A stretch of 64,000 bases of DNA from Pomphorhynchus laevis (taxonomy: Eukaryota; Acanthocephala; Palaeacanthocephala; Echinorhynchida; Pomphorhynchidae). Location: contig WNNJ02001213.1 in assembly GCA_012934845.2 (NCBI GenBank), positions 496,001 through 560,000 of the forward strand, given 5' to 3'. Each line of letters begins with the position of its first letter. The stretch's first letter is position 1. The notes beneath the pieces are model-generated. The model was not told where the DNA came from, made no database searches, and saw only the letters and a program-made list of their open reading frames with translations. Below are positions 45,007 through 56,405 of the stretch, piece after piece. Position numbers and translations under genes: made by a program.

Positions 45007-47867
45007 TCTCTTTCGCCACAGCACACGGTTTCCGCCTCGGTCTCCTCAACACTAGATCTATTCTCAATAAATCCGATATTATCCTCAACCTATTCACCAA
45101 GCAATCCATCGATCTCTTCTGCCTCACCGAATCCTGGCACTCAGATTCCGACGACCTTTCCATTCGCCGTCTGCTCTCTGCCGGTTGCTCCCTAGTCGAA
45201 TCCGCCCGCCCCCTCAGCTCATGCCCTTCTAAATCCTCTAATCATGGCGGCATCGTCGCATTCGCGCGTCACCCAGCGTCTCTTCGCAAAATCAATCCCC
45301 CTTTCAGTCCTTGTTCTTTTGAATTGCTCACTTGTCCTTATTCTAACCCGATCACTCTAGATCTCGCCATTGTATACCGTCATGGTTCATCAGTTCCTAC
45401 AGCCTTATTTTTTACCGAATTCGCTGACCTCCTTTCTCATTGTCCGTTGTCCTCAATCCCTTCACTAGTTCTAGGCGACTTCAACATCCGCCTAGACCGC
45501 CACTCTTCCACAGATTCCATCCGCTTCATCAACATTCTATCCAACTACAATTACAAACTAATCTTTACTGCCCCCACACATATCCTTCATGAGGCACTCG
45601 ACATCATCGCTGTCCCCGATCATTTTTCTGCCTACACTTCACTGTTCATCTCCGATCCTGGTCTATCCAATCACTTTATCGTCACCCACGATCACACTCA
45701 CAACCACACCCCTCCTAACACACCTACAATCCTACGTCGCCCTTGGAGAAATCTTGACCTCTCCCTTCTCCGCTCTGCCTTACTCAAATCGTCTCTATCC
45801 TATCGCACAATAACATAATCATCTCCTCACGATCTCGCCTTTCTTTTCGACTCTGAACTCACATCCACTCTCGATATTCTCTTGCCCTTCAAGTCTCACC
45901 CACACCGTCGCTTGCACCGTGCCCCATGGTTTGACATCCAATGCCTACTCTCAAAGCGTCGACTCCGCCATGCTTTTCGAGTCTATCACCGCTCTCTCAG
46001 ACGCGATTTCCGCTCGATCACTCCGTCTTTCCGTGATTCCTATCTTGCTCTTCGCCGGTCTCATCTCCACCTACTACGTACCAAATGCAACTCCTTCTGG
46101 CAGCATAAAATCATCACTTCATTCAACTCTAAGACTCTCTGGCATACTTTTAACTCAATCCTGGCTCGTTCCTCTACGCCTTGCAACATCAATGCTAATG
46201 ATTATTCGTCATTTCTCCAGACTAAAGTATCCACGCTGCTCTCTCACACCCCGGTCTCCATCCTATCCCACTCTGCCCAGTCTACTCTCATCCTTCCGGA
46301 ACTCTTTCATCTTCTCCCTGTCTCACCTACAGAAGTATCATCTGTCCTCATGTCCTTGCCCAACAAAACCTCACCTGCCGATCCCCTGCCTACCCACATA
46401 TTAAAATCTATATGCTCATCGATATCCCCATTTCTCACAACCTTGTTTAACTCTTCCATCCGCAGTCGTATCTTCCCTTCACACTGGAAATCCGCAATCG
46501 TTCGTCCCCTCCTTAAGAAACAATCGCTCGACCCCTCCCTTCCTTCTAGCTATCGCCCCATTTCACTACTCCCTACTCTTTCAAAGCTCTTAGAACGCCT
46601 CATCTTAATACAAATCAACGCTTATCTCTCCTCATCCAATCTGTACCCTCCTTTCCAATCCGCTTTCCGCTCTAATCACTCGACAGAAATCGCATGCATA
46701 AAAGTGTACAACGACTTACTCATTTATCGAGACAAGGCTCTATATAGTGTTCTCATCTCCCTCGACCTCTCCTCCGCATTCGACATTGTCGACCACTCCG
46801 TCCTCCTTTCTCGCCTTCGTTATGATTACGGCTTTTCTTCCTCCTCCGTAGCTTGGTTCGCCTCATATCTATCCGACCGTTCCTTTCGCGTCTTTTCTAA
46901 TTCATCATCCTCCCCTCCCATCCCTATTTTTTGCGGGGTTCCACAAGGTTCAGTCCTAGGTCCCCTGCTTTTCTCTCTTTTGCTTGGCGATCTCTCTCCA
47001 TTTATCAAACCTTACTCCTTTAACGTCATGCAATACGCCGATGACATTCTAATCTATGCTCATGCACCCGCACATCGCATACACGATATCGGCATTTCTG
47101 CCTCCAACTGTCTTTCTTCTATCTACAAACGTCTCTCCAATCTCCATCTCGTTCTAAACGCCGAAAAGTCCAAAATAATGTGGATCCTTCCCCGTAAACC
47201 AAGCATATCTCCTCCCATTGTATCTTTTGCCTCATCGATCATCCCTATAGTCCACAATCTCACTTTCTTAGGCTTCCATTTCGATGATCACCTTTCCCTT
47301 AAACCCTTCGTCCGTGACAAGGTCCGCTCGTCTAACTTAATTCTTCGTGACATCCGCCGTATCCGCCCCCTTATCGACTTCCGTTCTTGTATGTCTCTTC
47401 TTTCATCGCTTCTTTTCCCTAAAATCGATTACTGCCTTAGCCTTTTCGCCAATTCTCCAAAATCCATCATCCTACCCCTACAACGAATAATCAACACCGC
47501 CGTTCGAGTGCTCTTTCGTCTCCGTCGCTTCGACCACACATCCACATATTTTGCCCAACTCTCCTGGCCCACCATCCACATCCGCATCAAACTCCGCCTT
47601 CTTCTCGTTACTTTTCGTCTCATCGCTGTCGGCTCCCCATCGTTCATCAACCTTCCTTTCTTAGACGATACTCGCCCCACCTCGCTATCGCTTCGTTCCT
47701 GTCATACCCTCTTACTCCACTTTCCTAATTACTCCAACAACTACGGTCTCCGATCCTTCCTCGTCGCCGCCTCACTCGCCTGGAATCAACTCCCTCTCGA
47801 CGTCCGCCGCGCTCCCTCCTTTATCACATTCAAACACCTCCTCCGTTCACACCTTCTCGACACCTGA
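44970..47867 (+). CDS. LINE D ORF2: AP endonuclease and reverse transcriptase, one in-frame stop
   Basis: 965 codons. Endonuclease at residues about 15-240: LLNTRSILNKSD, CLTESWHSDSDDLSIRRLL, LGDFNIRLDRHSS, ALDIIAVPDHF, DPGLSNHFIVT. A linker follows with HRAPWFDIQCLLSKRRLRHAFR. RT at residues about 410-700: SYRPISLLPTLSKLLERLIL, FRSNHSTEIACIKVYNDLL, SLDLSSAFDIVDHSVLL, GVPQGSVLGPLLFSLLLGDL and MQYADDILIYAHAP with catalytic YADD, then a C-terminal region ending AWNQLPLDVRRAPSFITFK. A single TAA at 45,816 interrupts it after LSYRTIT; the reading frame is the same before and after. The start overlaps ORF1 by 37 bases, which implies reinitiation or frameshifting for translation. Confidence 0.92.
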
Positions 47868-47962
47868 TTCACAGTTTTGTTTTGTTGTGGTCATGTAAGC
47901 GTGCGCTGGCACGCATTTGCCACGTTAATATAAATCCTTTTTTTAACAATTGTACATTCTTC

Positions 47963-48106
47963 TCAAATGCAGGAAAGCTGAATGTTAAACAAATTAAAGC
48001 TAACAATAATTGGACAGCTCCATCAAAAAGAAATGAAAATACTTGCTTGTCAATGCACAAACGCGACTCTGAAGCGGCGGAAGCACTGACTTTAAATGTA
48101 AAAAAG
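47963..48106 (+). other. Candidate host exon, unknown gene
   Basis: After a good acceptor (TTCTTCTCAAATGCAG, ending about 47,983) an open stretch reads GKLNVKQIKANNNWTAPSKR, NENTCLSMHKRDSEAAEALT, LNVKK and ends at a strong donor GTAAGTAAG (48,106). It begins only a few bases after the LINE D tail, so LINE D may have landed in an intron. I found no partner exon and recognise no family. Confidence 0.35.
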
Positions 48107-48109
48107 TAA

Positions 48110-48540
48110 GTAAGATATTTGACCATCAAACTCGCCAAACCTGCTAGAGGACCCATTGCCTCGTTTGTAACTCTTCGATATGATATTTAGTCAGACGCTT
48201 TTTCCACTGAATATTCTTCGGTGGAATTCGGAAAGTGCTTCTGAATATAGGAAACTTTCATCAATATTCTTATTTTAAAAAGAAGCCCTTAAAAAGGCTT
48301 CTTCTTATGAAGCCTTTATAAGAAACAGCCTTTATAAACTTTTATGCCCTAAAGATCTGATGCCAATTTTAATACAAAAATCCATTATATCCATTTCTAA
48401 AAAAGCGCTTGCTCTTAAAATCCATTGTCATTTGGTAAGGAGTAATTTGATCCCTCTTAGTTTTCATTAGTTAGTTTGTTATATCTCGCCTACGGCAGTA
48501 TGAGATATATATCAGTTTTGTCTTATAAGTAGTTCTTAAT
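48110..48540. other. No feature recognised
   Basis: Ordinary AT-rich sequence with a small AAGAAGCC/GGCTTCTT fold-back at 48,280-48,310. If the exon before it is real, its partner may lie here or further on. Confidence 0.4.
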
Positions 48541-49845
48541 TTTGTGCGGCTATTGTTCTTGATTTTTGTGCTGCATTTGAACGAATTTCCATTCCATTTG
48601 TTATCTTCTCTCTTAGGTCCCTTGTGTTTCTTAAGACAATTGTTAACATGGTGGAAATACTATTGTACACCAAGTACATTTACTATAATTTTCTTCAGCG
48701 TTTGTTCCGCTTTGTTACGGAGTCCGCCTAAATGCACTTAGTTACCAAGTGCATTTACTATAATGACGACGCTAATACTCGTTTGTTCTACCCAATTACC
48801 TATGTGCCTCAAAGATCTCTCTACTCTCTACTATCTTACATTTAGCTTCGTTAATTATTATCTTTAAATATTTGGGAAATCAACATATTATGTTATGTGC
48901 TAATGATATCACATCACTGTTCTCAAAACAAATGTGTATTTACGTTGTCTCTAAAATCATCCAATTCTTCCGAATATGAAATAATCATTTGCCCTCATCC
49001 AATCTCATTTTTAATTCATCCAAATCCTAAGTGATAGTCTTCAAACACTACCCTGCCTCTAGAAAAAGTTTGAGACTTGCAAACTCATTATTTTCGTCGT
49101 TATGGTAAATCAACCACTTCTTTCACTCACCAACTAGATGCATGGATTTCAATATTTCGCTGAACTGGGCTTCCAGATTCGACTTTAATAAAATCAAGCG
49201 GGTCCTGAAGAGAGCAGGATAGGTTCTGAAACGGTCCCAACATATGTTTTAAGAGAGTCCAGTTCGCCTCTGGTGCTTTTGGGCCACCTTGGGACTTGTC
49301 TTATTTTTTAAGAGGACGTTCCCGTAACATATACCTAGATTTCACAAGCTCGTTTTGTCCCGCAAGTACTTGTTATTCATGAATGGCTTAATCGCAAGGC
49401 GTTGTGTTGGTGTTTTCTAGCGGGGTCATATACTTCTGTTCATTAGAAGACATTAATCTATGATGTTTTCGTACATGATATGGTACTTCTAAGGACTTTT
49501 TTATCTGAACTTTTTTCAATTTTGTCTTTTAAGAAAATATTTATTTAGTTGATGCTCTTTTATCAGAAATTGTTACATTGAAACGCCAACAATTTTGAAA
49601 CCATCTAAAATCGAAACTAATTCATGCATTCAATGTGTTTTTATCGATTTGAATACGTTCAAAGCTGGATTTCGTATACTATTGCGATCTTTTGTCATGT
49701 CGAAAATTTGTTCGCTGGGTTTTAGCTACTGCTTGCTGCAGCATTTATAGCACATGTATTAGAAAACGATTAAATCAAACGCTAAGGTTCAACACTTTCC
49801 TCAGTTTAAATAGAAACACGAGTATAAAAAGAAAGATTTATTTTT
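48540..49845 (+). mobile_element. Possible worn LINE reverse-transcriptase relic
   Basis: Frames such as IVLDFCAAFERISIPF (compare FLDFSKAFDxVxH), then IMLCANDITSLFS (compare MYADDTTLFS) suggest a very old RT of the Jockey type. Too many breaks to be sure. The right part (49,300-49,845) shows nothing. Confidence 0.35.
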
Positions 49846-49851
49846 ACTTGG

Positions 49852-52800
49852 CAAATGCGTGCCAGCGCACGCTTACATGACCACAACAAAAAAATTATGA
49901 ACGATGGGAGCCGACAGCGATGAGACGAAAAGTAACGAGAAGAAGGCGGAGTTTGATGCGGATGTGGATGGTGGGCCAAGAGAGTTGGGTAAGATATGTG
50001 GATGTGTGCTCGAAGCGACGAAGACGAAAGAGCACTCGAACGCAGGAGTTGATTATTTGTTGTAGGGGTAGGATGATGGATTTTGGAGAATTGACGAAAA
50101 GGCTGAGGCAGTAATTGATTTTAGGGATAAGAAGCGATGAAATCAGAGACATACAAGAATGGAAGTCGATAGGGGGGGGGCGGATACTGCGGATGTCACG
50201 AGGAATTAAGTTAGACGAGCGGACCTTTTTCGCACGAAGGGTTTAAGGGAAAGGTGATCATCGAAATGGAAGCCTAAGAAAGTGAGATTGTATACTATTG
50301 GGATGATCGATGAAGCAAAATATACAGTGGGAGGAAATATGTTTGGTTTACGAGAGAGGATTCACATTATTTTGGACTTGTCGGGGTTTAGAACGAAATG
50401 GAGATTGGAGAGACGTTTGTAGATGGAAGAAATACAGTTGGAGGCATAAATGCCAATATCATGTATGCGATGTGCGGGTGCATGAGCATAGATGAGGATG
50501 TCATCGGCGTATTGCATGACGTTAAAGGAGAAAGGTTTGATAAACGAAGAGAGATCGCCAAGCAGGAGAGAGAAAAGCAGGGGACCTAGGACTGAACCTT
50601 GTGAAACTCCGCAAAAAATAGGGATGGTGGGAGTATGATGAATTAGAACAGACGCGAAAGGAACGGTTGTTTAGATATGAGGCAAACCATGCTACGAAGA
50701 AGGAAGAAAATCCGTAATCATAACGAAGGCAAAAGGAGCGCGGAGTGATCAACAATGCCGAAGGCGGAGAAGAGTTCGAGGGAGATGAGAACACAATTTA
50801 AAGCCTTTCTACTAGAAATAAGTAGGTCGTTGTAAACTTTCATGCAGGCCATTAATGTGGAATGAGTAGAGAAGAATGCGAATAAAAAATGAGGGTACAA
50901 TTGAATGAAGAGAGATAAACGTTGATCTGTATTAAGATAAGGCGTTTTAAGAGCTTAAAAAGAGTAGGGCGGAGTGAAATGAGGCGATAGCTAGAATAAA
51001 GCGGTCGAGCGATTGTTTCTTAAGGAGGGGATGAACGATGGCAGATTTCCGGTATGAAGGAAAGATACGACTACGGATGAACGAGTTAAACAACTTGGTG
51101 AGGAAAGGGGATATCGATGAGCATATGGATTTAAGTAGTGGGTAAACAGCGGATTGGCAGTGAGGTTTTGTTGGGCAAGGACATAAAGACAGATTATACT
51201 TCGGCATGTTAAACAGGGAGAAGATGAAAGAGTTCTGGGAGGATGTGGTTTGGCCGGGAATATTGGGATGGATTGGATACGGGGGTGCGAGAGAGCCACG
51301 TTGATACTTTGGTCTGGAGAAATGACAAATAATCATGTGGATGGATGTTGCAGGACGAAGAGGAGCGAGAATAAATTGAGTTAAAAGTATGCCAGAGAAA
51401 CTTAGAGTTGAATGAAGTGATGATTTTACAGCCAGAAGGAGTTGCATTTGATACTTAGAAGGTTGATATGAGAGATGCTAAGAGCAATATAGGAATCACG
51501 GAGAGACGATGTGATCGAGTGGATATCACATCTGAGACGGCGGTTATAGACTTGAAAAACGTGACAGAGTCGAAGATTTGAGATTAGTCATTGAATGTCA
51601 AACCATGAAGCATGGTGGAAGCGACGGTGATGCTTGAAGGTTAAGAGAAGGTCGATAGTAAATGTGAGTTTAGAGTCGAAAAGACAGACGATATCTAGAT
51701 GAGATTTTTATGTTATTGTGGGACAGGATAAACACGATTTGAGTAAGACAGAGCGGAGAATGATATCAAGATTTCTCCAAACGCGACGTAGGATGGTTGG
51801 TGTGTGAAGCGGGGCATGGTTATAATTGAGATCAAGGTGATGAGCAAGCGGTCGGAGAGACCAGGATCGGAGATGGACAGTGAGGTGTAGGCAGCAAAAC
51901 GATCGGGGACAGCGATGATGTCGAGTGCCCTGTCAAGGATATGTGTAGGTACAGTGGGGATTAGTTTGTAGCTGTAGTTGGAAATAATGTTAATGAACCG
52001 GATGGAATTGGCGGAAGAGGGACGGTCGAGGCGGATGTTTAAGTCGCCAAGAACTAGTGAAGGGATGGATGACGAAGAACAGTTGGATAGGTGTTCATTT
52101 TTTATTAAACAATAAGGAGGTAGGAGCTGATGAACCAGGACGGTATATAATTGCGAGATCCATAGTGATCGGGCTAGAAGAAAGACAAGTTAGCAATTCA
52201 AACGAGTAAGGACTGGAGGGGGTGATTTTGCGAAAAGACGCGGGGTGACGCGCGAATGCGACAATGCCGCTATGATTAAAGAATTTAGAAGGGGATGGGC
52301 TGAGTGGGCGGGTGAATTCGTCTAGTGAGCAAACGGCAGAGCGCAAACGGCGAATAGAGAGGTCGTCGGAATCGGTGCCAGGATTCGGTGAGGCAGAAGA
52401 GATCGATGGATTGCTTGGTAAATAGGTTATGGATTAGATTGGATTTATTGAGAATAGATCCAGTGTTGAGGAGGCCAAGGCGGAAACTTTGTGTGGCGGT
52501 GATATGGGCTAGTGGAGAAGACACATAGTGGAGATGGAGCGCCATCGAATTTTTGGGCGGGGTGTGGACGAGTTGAAAACTTTCGTCGATGTTGCGGATG
52601 GAGAGAAACGTTTCGCTGTTTTCCTCGCGACGGAGGTTTTCGATGCGGGCAGATGAGAGTTGAACGATTTTTTTGGGGGGGTGCGATCGGGGAAAATGCA
52701 AGTGGGTGAAGAAGAGATTAGTTTAAATCGTTGTGCGATGATAGAGAACGCGTGAGAGCGATTTCAGGAGAGGGGGCTGAGACGGATTAGATTGAAAATA

Positions 52801-53700
52801 TTTGTTTAGGCTGATGAATGCGATAGGAGAGATGTCATTCAAAAAGGTTGGGTTATCCGCAGGAACGAGAGACGACATGATTGATCTGAAGGCAGAAACA
52901 TCATGGTCATACGTGCTTGTGGAGATAAGGAGGTGAAAAAAGTTGTATTAGCGACTACTACGCAACGATCGCGAGGAGGAAAGCGTTTCTGTTAATGAGA
53001 ATGAGTGACGTGAGTGGGTGAAGTCACGATACGATAGCTGGGAGTTGAGGATATAAAGGGAACAGGTTCGACAGCTGAAGACAAAGAAGATATGGATAAT
53101 ATAGAGGATGGCAAGCGACGTGATGAAAGGGTATGAGTGGAAGGATCGTGGACGTTTGTGGATGTGATTTTGATTGATGGATGTAGGTTATTAATAAAGG
53201 AGACATGAGGGACGGGATCGTGGGCGTCGGAGAGTGAGGATAGCATGATATAGGAAGTGTATGTGGTGACAGGATCAGTGGGTGGAGAATGGGCATCGGA
53301 AACAACTGGGGTACTTTGAGTGGACGTGTTTGAGGTTGATATGTGCTGAGAGGAATAGTTGCGGAGTAGTAGTTGCAGAGTGACAATGTTTGTCAAATAA
53401 TGACACGAATGCAATCTAGGTAAGTAATTGATGTTCGTTTGGTTTAACGATATGATTCAATACTAGAGATGTCGATTAAATTACGTAAATTGCGTAATTC
53501 TAATTCTAGCGTTCTTAATTTCTTGACAGAACAGAATCCACAAAAAACACCATCCGCATCTTTGCCTAAATCCAGATAAACTGTTATTGTCGTCCAGCAT
53601 TTGCATCCATACGTATCACAGGCAACTTGAATGTGACAAAACTTGGATGTAGATAAGCTATTCATTTAATTGACATTGACAATATCGGCATTTTCCACAT
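49852..53700 (-). mobile_element. LINE E: D-type CR1/L2-like retrotransposon, inverted, broken
   Basis: On the minus strand ORF1 starts at 53,665 with a cysteine motif (CDTYGCKCW ... VFCGFC). It is followed by a Ser/Pro-rich part, the endonuclease (FRLGLLNTGSILNKSN, CLTESWH), the linker, RT pieces (LISLELFSAFGIVDHSALL, VAWFASYLNNRSFRV) and the C-terminus near 50,000. The tail has the same GCGTGC-GCTG-GCACGC hairpin as LINE D (plus strand 49,859-49,876). There are numerous frameshifts. Identity to LINE D is high, including the tail. Confidence 0.9.
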
Positions 53701-54160
53701 TAAGTGAAGATCCAGCTGTTTCATATTTATCATGTTATTTACTTTGACATTACCTTTAATATCCACATATGAAGTAAAATTCAATGTTTCTTTCTTCCAG
53801 TTGTTCGTAATTCGTTGTATTGTATGTTCGTTGTATTGATATCGTTATATTAATTGGCTCGCGTTGTATCTATTATCTGGTGTATATTATTATGTATATT
53901 ATGTATCAAAAGTTTTTACTTATATGCTTATAATTTAACTTATAAACTTAGCTATTTAACTTTAACTTAGTTATTTTACTTACAATTATATATGCAGTGT
54001 GTTAGTAGTGCGTGAGGACTAAAAACTGGATTTTTTTTATTAGACCCAATGAAATAGAGTTTTTTAAATATAAAAATATTTAAAAATTTTATTTATTATA
54101 TATTTTATACTAAATAAATATTTTTATATATTTTATTTTTATATAATCTGCAAAATTATA
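53700..54160. other. AT-rich stretch, nothing recognised
   Basis: It separates LINE E from the MSH5-POLQ locus. No open frame or RNA gene. Confidence 0.5.
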
Positions 54161-54761
54161 TTTTCTTGAAACTTAAGTGCACACTTGAAATTTGATTTCA
54201 AATAGTTTCCATAGTTTCCTTGCAAATTTTAGGCGAAAAATACTCAAGTTTAAACAGTTTAGAAACCGCCTTATCATTTTTACGATTCATCCGTATTAGA
54301 TACCCCGATTACTGGATATGTTCAAGCAATTTATGGTATTTTTTATTAAATCATTTTGATAGACACTTAATCGATAATAAAATAAAATTTGATAATTTAA
54401 GTTACTTATGCCATAATTTCGCATATTCTAGCCTAGTATTATAATTTTCTAATTTTTTTATGTAGATCGAGTACATTTTCATCTTTGCCAAGTTTTGGAT
54501 TTGTCTATACTATATGATAATATATTATTTATCTAACGACAAAAATATTATCTATATATATTTAATCTAACGACAAAAATTAATCTTAATTAATTGCAAA
54601 GAATAAAATTGTTAAAGTAACGTAAAAATCAATCTCAATTTAATTATTTAAATTATATCAATTATTATCATTATAATTGTGATTATTTACAATTCTTTCG
54701 TGTTTGTTAAATACTTGAAATTTAAAATAGTTTTACGCAAAATATTTTATATTTGAGAAAA
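54160..54761 (+). other. Upstream region of MSH5; possible lost or hidden N-terminal exons
   Basis: A frame at 54,220-54,444 (SLNSLETALSFLRFIRI) and a stretch at 54,463-54,530 (VDRVHFHLCQVLDLSILYDN) resemble, only loosely, the MSH5 segment before the lever domain (ALGGLLKFLGRR, then a VNID...VLQIF stretch). A 30-bp intron-like word starting GTATTA and ending ATGTAG lies between, but the phases do not join cleanly. I regard exons here as possible, not shown. Confidence 0.25.
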
Positions 54762-56402
54762 ATGAAGGAAACTGATGTACAAAAGAATAATGTGTGCACA
54801 GAAATATATACGTTTCTTAACCAATGTGTTACTCGCGATGGAAGCAGTCTTTTAAAACGATGGCTTCAGTATCCTACATTTGATGAAGAAGAAATCAGTT
54901 CGAGACTATGCACTGTCGAAAGTCTTAAACAAGATTCCTCACTGTGCATTGAACTGCAAAAACAAATGAAATATTTTAACCGTACGCCATCATCGCTATC
55001 CTCAGAGATAAACAAAGGGTATGTGCACCGACTTTTGCTGTTGAAATTCCGTTCTCAAGCTCTGTTTAAGCTTGTCAGCGCATGTCCTAACTATTTGCAC
55101 ATGAAACTTCCCGATATTTCACTCTCGAAATTATACGCTGTATTAGATCAATTTCTGACAGATGCAGGTGAAATTAGAGAAGGTGTTGATAGTCGTCTCG
55201 ATGAGTTACGCCACGTATACACTCGATTTCCGGAATTATTAGACACTGTAGCAGCCCGGGAATTCAGAGGACTAAATATTGATGTAATTTTCTTTCGTGT
55301 AGTGTATGTCCCGCAAATCGGTTTTGTTATTGAAACTTCGAAACCACAACAATTACAATTGGGAGAACTAGCTGAGTCAGTCGAGGGTAATGATCATCAA
55401 TTTCCTGATGATTACGAATTACTGTTTACGAACTCATCGAGTATGTTTTATAAAAATGATAAAATGCGAGAGCTGGACAAGATTTTGGGAGGTGTTTACG
55501 ACCGAATATGTGAACGGGAAAGACTGCTAATTGACAAGCTACACCAGTATACATGTTCAATCGATATTTCCGCATTAAATTGTGCTGAGCTCGATGTACT
55601 TACGAATTTTGCTGTTTTAGCTAACAAGCATGGATTCTCAAAGCCAAATTTCGGTGACTTACTTATCTTCCGTAATTCATGGAATCCTCTTGAAAAAGGT
55701 ATTCCCGTTAGAAATTCCGTATTTACTCTCATACCCGGACGACCTGCATTACTATCTGCTCCGATAGCGTGTGGAAAAACTAGTTTCTGCAGACAAATTA
55801 CGTTAATTACGCTTTTCGCACACATTGGATCATTTGTACCCGGTGAGTACATACAGATTCCTCTTCTTCATCGTATTGTAGCTGTTGCTACCGATTTGAT
55901 TAGCTTTTCTGATCATACTAGACGAATTCGTTCATTCGCGGATGAATTGAAAGCGCTTATTCCAGTGACCGATAATATTACAGAAAACACGCTTGTAATC
56001 ATTGACGATTTCGGTCGTGGTACATGTACCAGAGATTCAGTAGCATTGATAAACGCCTGTGTCGAACACTGGTCTACTACAAACACTCCGATTTATTCTC
56101 TTATTGTAAGTTGTTCAAATTGGAGACTATTCGATAGTGGACAATGTGATTTTTATCAAATTGAAAAGATAGATCAGACAAACACATATCAGGTTAGAAA
56201 GGGTCCATCACGTATTCAACTTCAAAATAGCATACAAGCAATTGATAATACATGTTTACCAGATAGTACTAAGCAACGAGCAAAACAAATATTTCTTGCA
56301 TGTAATTCAATTGACATTAATTCTTTTAGTCCTTTAGATAGTTGTGGTCCGGGACCGATTAAAGCTTGTGTTTCACAATTATATAAGCTTTTGTTATCCT
56401 AG
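54762..56402 (+). CDS. MSH5: MutS homologue MSH5, meiotic, single exon, N-terminally short
   Basis: 546 codons from the ATG at 54,762. It starts at the MutS lever domain (TEIYTFLNQCVTRDGSSLLK) and continues with the clamp and return of the lever (VVYVPQIGFVIETSKP, RELDKILGGVYDRICERE) and the ATPase (residues about 290-470). The closest relative is MSH5: GSFVPGEYIQIPLLHRIVAV equals human [20 protein letters not shown]. MSH5 pairs with MSH4 to clamp recombination intermediates in meiosis. Walker A reads APIACGKT (333-340) instead of GPNxxGKS. Walker B reads IIDDFGRGT with Asp416 in place of the usual catalytic Glu. Human MSH5 has 834 residues, so the first 250 are absent or in exons not found. 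The stop TAG touches the POLQ start. Confidence 0.88.
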   Translation: MKETDVQKNNVCTEIYTFLNQCVTRDGSSLLKRWLQYPTFDEEEISSRLCTVESLKQDSSLCIELQKQMKYFNRTPSSLSSEINKGYVHRLLLLKFRSQALFKLVSACPNYLHMKLPDISLSKLYAVLDQFLTDAGEIREGVDSRLDELRHVYTRFPELLDTVAAREFRGLNIDVIFFRVVYVPQIGFVIETSKPQQLQLGELAESVEGNDHQFPDDYELLFTNSSSMFYKNDKMRELDKILGGVYDRICERERLLIDKLHQYTCSIDISALNCAELDVLTNFAVLANKHGFSKPNFGDLLIFRNSWNPLEKGIPVRNSVFTLIPGRPALLSAPIACGKTSFCRQITLITLFAHIGSFVPGEYIQIPLLHRIVAVATDLISFSDHTRRIRSFADELKALIPVTDNITENTLVIIDDFGRGTCTRDSVALINACVEHWSTTNTPIYSLIVSCSNWRLFDSGQCDFYQIEKIDQTNTYQVRKGPSRIQLQNSIQAIDNTCLPDSTKQRAKQIFLACNSIDINSFSPLDSCGPGPIKACVSQLYKLLLS

Positions 56403-56405
56403 ATG
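56390..56405 (+). promoter_or_regulatory. Stop/start junction and splice-acceptor-like site between MSH5 and POLQ
   Basis: CTTTTGTTATCCTAG-ATG: the MSH5 stop TAG (56,400-56,402) is followed without any spacer by the POLQ ATG (56,403), in the same reading frame. The TAG ends a pyrimidine-rich tract that looks like a 3' splice site. It could serve as a cis- or trans-splice acceptor giving a separate POLQ mRNA, as a site of termination-reinitiation, or as a read-through stop giving a fusion of about 1,837 residues. Confidence 0.6.

Larger units (their letters stand above)
43845..47940 (+). mobile_element. LINE D: CR1/L2-like retrotransposon, full length, nearly intact
   Basis: It starts with the shared 5' word TTTGGTTTCTAATAAACATAC, has a 110-bp leader with ACGACTACCATC repeats, ORF1 (43,981-45,006), overlapping ORF2 (44,970-47,867) and a 3' tail with the perfect hairpin GCGTGC-GCTG-GCACGC at 47,899-47,914 followed by ATTTGCCACGTTAATATAAA. 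The only defect I see is one in-frame TAA at 45,816-45,818 in ORF2. LINE E (49.85-53.7 kb) is its close relative in inverse orientation. Confidence 0.95.

Noticed and set aside
49205-49245. CTGAAGA ... GAAAC as a hammerhead ribozyme
   Set aside because: Stem II is only 4 bp with a wobble and an extra T, and neither stem I nor stem III can be completed around a cleavage triplet.
56400-56402. TAG reassigned as a sense codon in this organism
   Set aside because: TAG also appears where a Trp codon belongs in the PDI fragment, but TAG and other stops end ordinary frames (LINE D ORF1, for example) and the PDI piece looks like a decaying copy. Two cases are not evidence of recoding.
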